A DNA stretch of 64,000 nucleotides, from NCBI RefSeq assembly GCF_004348545.1, contig NZ_SMKL01000021.1, positions 1-64,000 of the forward strand. Reading direction: 5' to 3'. Origin of the DNA: Jiangella ureilytica. Its GTDB lineage: Bacteria > Actinomycetota > Actinomycetes > Jiangellales > Jiangellaceae. Positions 49,883 to 56,593 of this stretch are shown here, piece after piece (within the stretch, counting starts at the first letter, position 1; each line of letters opens with the position of its first letter). The notes under the pieces were generated by a model. That model was not told the origin of the DNA, did no database searches, and saw only the letters and a program-made list of their open reading frames with translations. The position numbers were made by a program, and so were the translations under genes.

Positions 49883-49949
49883 GGCCAGCGGCGTCGGGTG
49901 ACATGGGTGCTGGCAGCGGATTCGTGGTGGTCGCGCGCCCGGCAACAGA

Positions 49950-50021
49950 GTTGATCTTGGAGAATCTGCGGAGCTGCCGGGCGAAATGTCCGATCGGTCC
50001 CGCGCTTACTCCAAGATCAAC
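49950..50021 (+). repeat. 72-bp dispersed repeat, copy 2 (intact ends)
   Basis: Ends are a perfect 13-bp inverted repeat, GTTGATCTTGGAG and CTCCAAGATCAAC. The body aligns gap-free with 5110-5181 (56/72 identical). As with copy 1, it lies between the end of a minus-strand gene and the promoter of a minus-strand regulator gene. Confidence 0.8.
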
Positions 50022-50118
50022 CCCCGCGTCGGGGTGAACGAGGGGCGCGGCCGGCGGGACGAGGGGCGCGGCCGGCGGCACGAGGGGCGCGGCCGGGGTG
50101 CGGCCGGCGCGACGCGGG

Positions 50119-51594
50119 TCAGGCGGTGTCGGAGCGGCGCGCGCGGCGGCCGCGGTACTGGCTGCCGCCCTCGGTGGTGTCGTCGGCGTCCGAGGCGGCC
50201 GGGGGCTCCTCGGCCGGAGCCGGCCGGCGCCCGCCGAACGTGGTGTCGAGCAGCGGCTCGTCGTCGTCGAGGGGAGCGGCGGGACGGCTGAGCGGCTCGC
50301 CGAACAGCTCCGACGCGGGCGGCGTGGCTCGGCGGGCCGGGCGCTCGGCCTGCGGCGGTGGAGTGGCGGCGGGGCGCGGCGCCGCCGGGGTCTCGCCGGA
50401 GCGGGGTCGCGGTGCGGCAGCCGGGCGCTCGGGCGTGGCCGGGCGCTGCGACGGCGCGGCCGGGCGGTCCCCCGCCGCGGGCCGTGGGTCGGGCGCGGTC
50501 GGGCGCTGCGACGGCGCGGCCGGGCTCTCGGCCGGGCCGGGCCGCTGGGCGGCAGCCGGGCGGTGCGGCGCGGCAGGGGTCTCGTCGGCACGAGGTCGCG
50601 GTGCGGCGGCTGGACGCTCCGGAGCGGCCCCCGGGCGCGGCGAGCCGGCGCCGGGTCGCTGTGCGCCGGCCGGTCCCGCACCCGCGTCGGTGCGCGAGCC
50701 GGCACCAGGTCGCGGCGAGCCGACCCCGGGACGCTGTGGTCCGGCCGGGCTCTCACCCGCGCCGGGCCGCTGAACGGCGGCCGGCCGCTCGGCCGGAGGG
50801 GCCGGACGATCGCCCGGCCCGGATCGCGGCGGCAGGTCGGCGGCGGGCCGCTGCGGCGTGGCGGCCGGACGCTCGCCGGCGCCGGTGCGCGACGGCGCGA
50901 CCGGGCGCTCGGCCGCACCGGGCACCTGGGCAGGGCCGCCCGGCAGGCCGCCGGCCTGCTCGCGATCGCCGGACCAGCTCGGCCGGCCGTGGGTCGTCGT
51001 GTCGGGGCGGGCGCCACGCGGATCGGAACCCGGTCGCGTGGGCGGCGGGTCGACGCGGGCGCCGTCGACCCGGGTGCCGTCGATCCGGGTGCCGTCGATC
51101 CGGGTGCCGTCGACGCGAGTGGTGTCGGTGCGGGTGGTCTCGGGCCGGACGGGCGGAAGGTCGTCGCCGGTGTCGATGGGCCGGGTGACGGAGTCGGGCG
51201 CACTCTGCGGACGGGCCGCCACGTCGGTGTCGCGGGCGATGACCTCGCCGCGGGTGAGCACCTCGCCGGCCGGGCCGTCAGCGGCGCCGGCGGCCTCGGC
51301 CGCCGCGAGCTCGGCCTCTTCACGCTCGAACTCGATGGCGTCGCGGCGCTTGCGGGTGTACTCGAGGCCGAGCAGCCCGAGCCCGACGCCGGCGAGGCAG
51401 GTCCAGACCCACCAGCCGCGCCCCTCGGCCTGCAAGGAGTCCATGCGCAGGGCCAGCAGCACGAAGGCGACGGCCCACAGGACGGTGACGACGGCGACCG
51501 TGCGAACGCCGTCGACGTCGAGCGGCTGAACCTCGTGGGGCTCGACCGCCTCGACCTCGGGCTCCCCGGGGGACCGCCGCCGACGCTTCGCCAT
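50119..51594 (-). CDS. DUF2530 membrane protein with very long Pro/Ala-rich tail
   Basis: 491 residues. The first ~95 residues are the DUF2530 domain with two membrane helices (VAVVTVLWAVAFVLLALRM and WWVWTCLAGVGLGLLGLEYTRKRR). The remaining ~390 residues are cytoplasmic and disordered by composition (Pro, Ala, Arg, Gly), with a 5-residue repeat GTRID/GTRVD (about residues 165-190) and many RPAAxxRPG-like units; the end has a few acidic patches. Normal DUF2530 proteins are ~80 residues, so the tail is unusual. ATG 51594 has GGG-rich upstream. Divergent from the NCS2 gene. Confidence 0.8.
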   Translation of the reverse strand: MAKRRRRSPGEPEVEAVEPHEVQPLDVDGVRTVAVVTVLWAVAFVLLALRMDSLQAEGRGWWVWTCLAGVGLGLLGLEYTRKRRDAIEFEREEAELAAAEAAGAADGPAGEVLTRGEVIARDTDVAARPQSAPDSVTRPIDTGDDLPPVRPETTRTDTTRVDGTRIDGTRIDGTRVDGARVDPPPTRPGSDPRGARPDTTTHGRPSWSGDREQAGGLPGGPAQVPGAAERPVAPSRTGAGERPAATPQRPAADLPPRSGPGDRPAPPAERPAAVQRPGAGESPAGPQRPGVGSPRPGAGSRTDAGAGPAGAQRPGAGSPRPGAAPERPAAAPRPRADETPAAPHRPAAAQRPGPAESPAAPSQRPTAPDPRPAAGDRPAAPSQRPATPERPAAAPRPRSGETPAAPRPAATPPPQAERPARRATPPASELFGEPLSRPAAPLDDDEPLLDTTFGGRRPAPAEEPPAASDADDTTEGGSQYRGRRARRSDTA

Positions 51595-51733
51595 GAACCC
51601 CAGGCTAGCCCGCCTGGATACATCGCGGCGAGCCGATCCACAGCCCGCCGTCTTCGTCCGCGGACGATCTTCTGGCATCCTCACGGCGAAACCCGGCTGC
51701 GTCCGTCCCCCGCCGAGCCGCCCGGAGGGCATC

Positions 51734-53203
51734 ATGAGCGATCCCGGCACGACCACCACCGAGCCCACCGAACCGACCGCGATCCATCGTTACTTCAAGA
51801 TCACCGAGCGCGGCTCGACCGTCGGCCGCGAGGTGCGCGGCGGCCTGGTCACGTTCTTCACGATGGCCTACATCATCGTGCTGAACCCGCTGATCATCGG
51901 CACGGTCGCCGACGTCGACGGCGACTATCTGGGCGGCGGCGACGTCCCCGACCTGGCCGCGGTCGCGGCGACGACCGCCCTGGTCGCGGGCGTGCTGACC
52001 ATCGCCATGGGCGTGGTCGCGAACTTCCCGCTGGCGCTGGCAGCGGGCCTCGGGCTGAACGCGTTCGTCGCGTTCGGACTGGCGGCCCAGATGACCTGGG
52101 CCGACGCCATGGGCCTGGTGGTCATGGAGGGCCTGGTCATCCTGGTCCTGGTGCTGACGGGATTCCGCCAGGCCGTGTTCGGGGCGGTCCCCCGCCAGCT
52201 CAAGACCGCGATCAGCGTCGGCATCGGCCTGTTCATCACGCTGGTCGGGTTCGTGAACGCCGGGTTCGTGCGGTCGACGGGGAACCCGTCGCCGCCGGTG
52301 GGCCTGGGCGAGGGCGGCTCGCTGACGACCTGGCCGGTCGCGGTGTTCTGCGCCGGCCTGATCGCCGTCATCGTGCTGTACGCGCTGAAGATCCGCGGCG
52401 CGATCCTGTGGACGATCATCGGGACGACGGTGCTCGCGGTGGTCGTCGAGACGGTGGCGGACCTGGGCACGTCGTCGGAGAACCCGGGCGGCTGGAACCT
52501 CAACGCACCGCAGTGGCCCGACCAGATCGTCGATCTGCCGGACTTCTCGCTGATCGGCGACTTCAGCCTGCTCGGCTCGTGGGAGTCCGTCGGCGTCGTG
52601 AGCGTGCTGCTGTTCGTGTTCACGCTGATGCTGGCCGACTTCTTCGACACCATGGGGACCATGGTCGCCGTCGGCGCCGAGGGCGAGCTGCTCGACGAGG
52701 ACGGCAACCCGCCGAGGACCACGCAGATCCTGCTGGTCGACTCCGTCGCCGCGGCGGCGGGCGGCGCGGCGTCGGTGTCGAGCAACACCTCCTACATCGA
52801 GTCCGCCTCGGGCGTCGGCGAGGGCGCGCGCACCGGCCTGGCCAGCGTCGTGACGGGGATCTGCTTCCTGCTGGCGACGTTCCTGGCGCCGCTGGTCGCC
52901 ATGGTGCCGAACGAGGCGGCCGCCCCGGCGCTGGTGCTGGTCGGCTTCCTGATGATGGGCCAGGTCCGCGAGATCGCCTGGGACGACGCCGAGATCGCCA
53001 TCCCGGCGTTCCTCACGCTGGCGCTGATGCCGTTCACGTACTCCATCAGCACCGGCATCGGCGCCGGCTTCCTCTCGTACGTGATCATCAAGATCGCGAA
53101 GGGAAAGGCCCGCGAGCTGCACCCGCTGCTGTGGATCGTGGCGGCGCTGTTCGTGGTCTACTTCGCGATCACGCCGATCGAGGACCTGCTCGGCGTGCGC
53201 TGA
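51734..53203 (+). CDS. NCS2-family (AzgA-like) purine permease
   Basis: 489 residues. EVRGGLVTFFTMAYIIVLNPLI is the AzgA/PbuG start; ANFPLALAAGLGLNAFVAF and the TM8-TM10 region (LFVFTLMLADFFDTMGTMVAVG, SSNTSYIESASGVGEGARTGLASVVTG) carry the purine-site residues of this subfamily. It imports hypoxanthine, guanine or adenine with protons. ATG 51734 has a GGAGGG site. No purine salvage gene is adjacent. Divergent from the DUF2530 gene by 139 bp. Confidence 0.92.
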   Translation: MSDPGTTTTEPTEPTAIHRYFKITERGSTVGREVRGGLVTFFTMAYIIVLNPLIIGTVADVDGDYLGGGDVPDLAAVAATTALVAGVLTIAMGVVANFPLALAAGLGLNAFVAFGLAAQMTWADAMGLVVMEGLVILVLVLTGFRQAVFGAVPRQLKTAISVGIGLFITLVGFVNAGFVRSTGNPSPPVGLGEGGSLTTWPVAVFCAGLIAVIVLYALKIRGAILWTIIGTTVLAVVVETVADLGTSSENPGGWNLNAPQWPDQIVDLPDFSLIGDFSLLGSWESVGVVSVLLFVFTLMLADFFDTMGTMVAVGAEGELLDEDGNPPRTTQILLVDSVAAAAGGAASVSSNTSYIESASGVGEGARTGLASVVTGICFLLATFLAPLVAMVPNEAAAPALVLVGFLMMGQVREIAWDDAEIAIPAFLTLALMPFTYSISTGIGAGFLSYVIIKIAKGKARELHPLLWIVAALFVVYFAITPIEDLLGVR

Positions 53204-53251
53204 CTCGTGTCGCCCCGACATTGTCGGTGCCGTCCGGTACACCTTGAGACC

Positions 53252-53854
53252 ATGACCGAGATCGTGCTGTTCCACTCCGTCCTGGGGCTGCGTCCCGGCG
53301 TGCTCGAGACCGCGGAGCAGTGGCGGGCGGCGGGCCACGCCGTCCACGTGCCCGACCTCTACGGCGGCGCGGTCTTCGACGGCTACGACGAGGCGTTCGA
53401 GTTCCTCGACAAGTACGGCGGCCAGGGCGAGCTGCTGCGCCGCACCGACGCCGCGGTCGACGGCGTCCGGCCCGGGGTGGTCTACGCGGGATACTCCAAC
53501 GGCGTCATCTCCGTCGTGCACCTGGTCACCTCGCGGCCGGGCGCGCTGGGGGCACTGTCGTTCCACGGGTCGGTGCCGGTGCGGGCGGTCGGCGCCGAGC
53601 TGTGGCCGTCGTCGGTCCCGGTGCAGGTGCACGAGGCCGAGCTCGACCCGTTCCGCGAGGACGACGCCAACCGCGAGTTCGCCGAGACCGTCAGCGCGTC
53701 CGGCGCCTCCTACCACTATTACGGCTACCCGGGCGTGTCGGCGCACCTGTTCGCCGACTCCTCGCTGACCAGCGAGTACGACCGGCAGGCCGCCGAGACC
53801 ATGCACGGGCGCGCGCTGGAGTTCATCGCGGCGTGTGAGGATCGGGGGCGCTGA
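53252..53854 (+). CDS. dienelactone hydrolase-family alpha/beta hydrolase
   Basis: 200 residues. The nucleophile loop is AGYSNGV (G-x-S-x-G, Ser where true dienelactone hydrolases have Cys), with Asp in HEAELDPFRED and His in YPGVSAHLFAD. The start VLFHSVLGLRPGVLETAEQWRAAGHAVHVPDLYGG is typical of the family. Substrate unknown. ATG 53252. It precedes the TPM-like pair by 28 bp and may be co-transcribed with it. Confidence 0.87.
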   Translation: MTEIVLFHSVLGLRPGVLETAEQWRAAGHAVHVPDLYGGAVFDGYDEAFEFLDKYGGQGELLRRTDAAVDGVRPGVVYAGYSNGVISVVHLVTSRPGALGALSFHGSVPVRAVGAELWPSSVPVQVHEAELDPFREDDANREFAETVSASGASYHYYGYPGVSAHLFADSSLTSEYDRQAAETMHGRALEFIAACEDRGR

Positions 53855-53882
53855 CCGACGCACCCACCCGGCGAGGAGACCC

Positions 53883-54989
53883 ATGCGGCTGACGTTCCGA
53901 GCGGTCGCCTTGCTGGTGGCGGCCGTGTCCGGATGGGCGGGCACGACGGCGGCAGCCGGCGGCGCCACCGTGGTCACCGCTGAGGCCGGCACCGAGGCGC
54001 CGGTGGAGGGGCTCGCGGCCGACGTCGCGGCCGCCTGGGAGTCCGGGCCGGTCTACGTCGACGAGACTCAGGACGGCATCGTGCCCGCCGACGAGGCCGA
54101 GCGGCTCGCCGAACGGGTCGAGGGTCACCATCCCGCCACCTTCATCGCCGTCGTCCCGGCCACCGCGCTGTCGGACATGCCCGGCGAGGACGACGACGCC
54201 CGCGGCGCGGCCTTCCTCGACGCCATCGACGCCGCGGGCGGCCCCGTCGGCGCCTACCTGGTCGTCTTCGGCGGAGCGGCCACGTACGGCGGCGGCTTCG
54301 GCATCGAGGCGCCGGTGCACGAGGCGGTCGAGGCCGCCGTCGACCGGCACACCCGGTCGCAGCAGGTCGCCATCATCGACGACGCGCTCACCGAGCTCGG
54401 CGTGCCGGGCGCACCGGCCGAACCCGGCGGCACCGGCTGGGTGCCGCCTGTGGTCGTCGTCCTCGTCGTGCTGGCCCTCGCCGCCGGGGCGCTGGCCTGG
54501 TGGCGCCGCCGCCGGCGGACGGCCGGCGACGGCGCCGCGGGACCGGCCGCCTACCGTCCGTCGTTCGAGGTGCTCGACGACGAGGCCGACTCGGTGGGTG
54601 AGCGCCGGCAGCTGGCCCGCGAGGACGTCACCCGGTTCGGCGAAGAGCTCGACGCCGCCGATCTCGACGTCACCGATCCCTCCGTCGCCGCCGACGTCCA
54701 GGCCGCCATGGACGCCTACGCCGAGGCCGGCGGGGCCGTCGACGGCGATCCGGACGACCACGTGCTCCGCGCGGTGCGATCGACGGTCGAGTACGGTCGG
54801 TGGCGCCTGGCGAGCGCGCAGGCGCGGCTGGCCGGCCGGCCGCTGCCCGCACGCCGGGCCGACTGCTTCTTCGACCAGCGCCATGGAGTGTCCGTGACCG
54901 ACTGGATGTACACCCCGCCCGGTGGCCGCGCCCGCGAGATCCCGGTCTGCGCCGCCTGCCGCGACCGGTTGGCCGGAGCGGCCCGATGA
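53883..54989 (+). CDS. TPM-like secreted/membrane protein with C-terminal Cys domain, paralogue 1
   Basis: 368 residues. Signal peptide at 1-25; a TPM/phosphatase-like extracytoplasmic domain (VYVDETQDGIVPADEAERLAERVEG, GAYLVVFGGAATYGGGFGIEAPVHEAV) to ~180; one membrane helix near 195-215 (VVVVLVVLALAAGALAWW); then a cytoplasmic helical part and a Cys domain, CFFDQRHG...IPVCAACRDRL. The same layout and Cys motif occur in the next gene, so they are paralogues. ATG 53883 has GAGGAG. Function unknown. Confidence 0.75.
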   Translation: MRLTFRAVALLVAAVSGWAGTTAAAGGATVVTAEAGTEAPVEGLAADVAAAWESGPVYVDETQDGIVPADEAERLAERVEGHHPATFIAVVPATALSDMPGEDDDARGAAFLDAIDAAGGPVGAYLVVFGGAATYGGGFGIEAPVHEAVEAAVDRHTRSQQVAIIDDALTELGVPGAPAEPGGTGWVPPVVVVLVVLALAAGALAWWRRRRRTAGDGAAGPAAYRPSFEVLDDEADSVGERRQLAREDVTRFGEELDAADLDVTDPSVAADVQAAMDAYAEAGGAVDGDPDDHVLRAVRSTVEYGRWRLASAQARLAGRPLPARRADCFFDQRHGVSVTDWMYTPPGGRAREIPVCAACRDRLAGAAR

Positions 54990-56419
54990 GGCCGGCGGCC
55001 CGGCTCGCGGTGACCGCCGCGATCGCCGTGCTGACCGCCGTCGCCGCGCTCTGGGCGAGCACGGTCCCAGCCGCGGCCGACGAGTCCGACGTCGACCGCT
55101 ACCTCGACGAGGTGGCGGTCGAGCTGGCCGAGCCGGGCGTCTGGATCGACCCCGACGCCGGCGGCGTCATCGGCGCCGCCGAGGCGGCCCAGCTCGACGA
55201 CGCCGCCGCCGAGGCTCCCGGCAACGGCATGCGCATCGCCGTCGTTCCCGCGTGGAAGCTCGACCCCGAGGGCCAGGAGCGGCTGTTCGGCCGCACGCTG
55301 CTCTACGAGGGCGAGGAGCTCGCGTCGCAGCTGTACGACCGCGTCGGCGTCGACGGCGTCTACCTCGTCATGTCCGTGGCCGACTCGTCGTACGACGGCC
55401 GCGGCATGTGGGCGGTGCAGCACAGCGAGGAGGGCCCGACGTACCACGTCGAGGACGCCATCGACCAGGCGATCGACTGCTGCGCGCCCGGTTACGGGCC
55501 CATGATCGACCGGTTCGTCGAGCGCGCCTCCGATGTCGACCATCCGTTCCACCGCGACGTCGCGCCCTGGGCAGTGGGCGCCGCCGGCATCGCCGGGGGC
55601 TGGTGGGGCGGCACGGCGCTCAGCGCCCGGCGCCGTCGCCGGGCCGAGGAGCAACGCCACCTCGACGTCGTCCGGCCGATGCTCACCGAAGAGGTCATCG
55701 AGCTGTCCGACCGTGTCTCCGACCTGCCGACCACCTCTGACATCGCCCAGGCGGCGCTGACGAAGGAGATCCTCGACACCGTCGAGAAGGCCCGGCACCG
55801 CCTCGACGCCGCGAAGACCGACGAGCACGTGCAGGCGGTGACGACGCTGCTCGGTACCGCGCGCTACAAGATCGCGTGCCTCGAGGCGTTGCAGCAGGGC
55901 CGGCCGGTGCCCGAGCCCACGCCGCCGTGCTTCTTCGACCCCCGGCACGGACCCAGTACGCAGCAGCGGCAGTGGCGGCCGGCCGAGGGCGCGGAGCGCG
56001 AGGTCCCGGTCTGCGACCAGTGCGCCGCCCGGCTCGACGCCGGCGAGGCACCCGCCGCGCGGCGGGCCGGCAGCCGCAGCTACTGGGAGGGCGGCGAGGA
56101 CCTCGTCGCCTACATCGAGGGCTACTGGGCCGGCAGCGGCGGCTCCTGGCGGTTCCCGCACGACGACCACGCCCGCGCCCGCGGGTCGCTATGGACGCGG
56201 TGGGACTCCCGGCGCCCGCGCGCCCGGCTGGCCGGCATGCGACGGTCGCTGAGCAAGGCCGCGAGCTCGGCCATGACGTCCTCTGGCAACGGATCGCCGG
56301 GATCCGGCTGGGGCGGCGGCTCCGGCGGGTCGAGCGGCGGGCGCAGTCGGCGGCGCAGCTTCGGCGGCGGGTCGAGCCGGCGATCCTCGCGCCGCTCCGG
56401 CGGTGGCCGCCGCTTCTGA
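54986..56419 (+). CDS. TPM-like membrane protein with C-terminal Cys domain and Gly/Arg/Ser tail, paralogue 2
   Basis: 477 residues, overlapping the previous gene by 4 nt (ATGA). Signal peptide 1-32; TPM-like domain (VWIDPDAGGVIGAAEAAQLDDAAAEA, GVDGVYLVMSVADSSYDGRG) to ~190; a short membrane helix (GAAGIAGGWWGGTAL); helical middle; the Cys domain CFFDPRHGPS...REVPVCDQCAARL near 314-350; then a C-terminal Gly/Ser/Arg-rich tail. The shared CFFD(x)RHG/VCxxC pair probably binds one zinc. With its paralogue it may form a heteromeric cell-surface complex; the role is unknown. Confidence 0.75.
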   Translation: MRPAARLAVTAAIAVLTAVAALWASTVPAAADESDVDRYLDEVAVELAEPGVWIDPDAGGVIGAAEAAQLDDAAAEAPGNGMRIAVVPAWKLDPEGQERLFGRTLLYEGEELASQLYDRVGVDGVYLVMSVADSSYDGRGMWAVQHSEEGPTYHVEDAIDQAIDCCAPGYGPMIDRFVERASDVDHPFHRDVAPWAVGAAGIAGGWWGGTALSARRRRRAEEQRHLDVVRPMLTEEVIELSDRVSDLPTTSDIAQAALTKEILDTVEKARHRLDAAKTDEHVQAVTTLLGTARYKIACLEALQQGRPVPEPTPPCFFDPRHGPSTQQRQWRPAEGAEREVPVCDQCAARLDAGEAPAARRAGSRSYWEGGEDLVAYIEGYWAGSGGSWRFPHDDHARARGSLWTRWDSRRPRARLAGMRRSLSKAASSAMTSSGNGSPGSGWGGGSGGSSGGRSRRRSFGGGSSRRSSRRSGGGRRF

Positions 56420-56461
56420 CACCATCCGCCGGCGGTCCGGGCCCGTTTGGGGCGGACATGA

Positions 56462-56506
56462 CCCGCCCGGTGGGGTGGGACCCCACCCTACGAGCGGGCA
56501 CCGACA
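56462..56506 (-). repeat. 45-bp hairpin repeat, copy 2
   Basis: Inverse of 32102-32146, 40 of 45 identical. GGTGGGG/CCCCACC inner arms pair perfectly inside CCCGC..GCGGG outer arms. It lies in the gap between two convergent genes. Confidence 0.7.
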
Positions 56507-56593
56507 CCCTCGGCAGCGCGACCGGCCCACACGCTCAGGCGGCAGGCACCGGGACGGCGGGCGGAGCGCGACCGGCGCCCGAACCCGAGGGGC

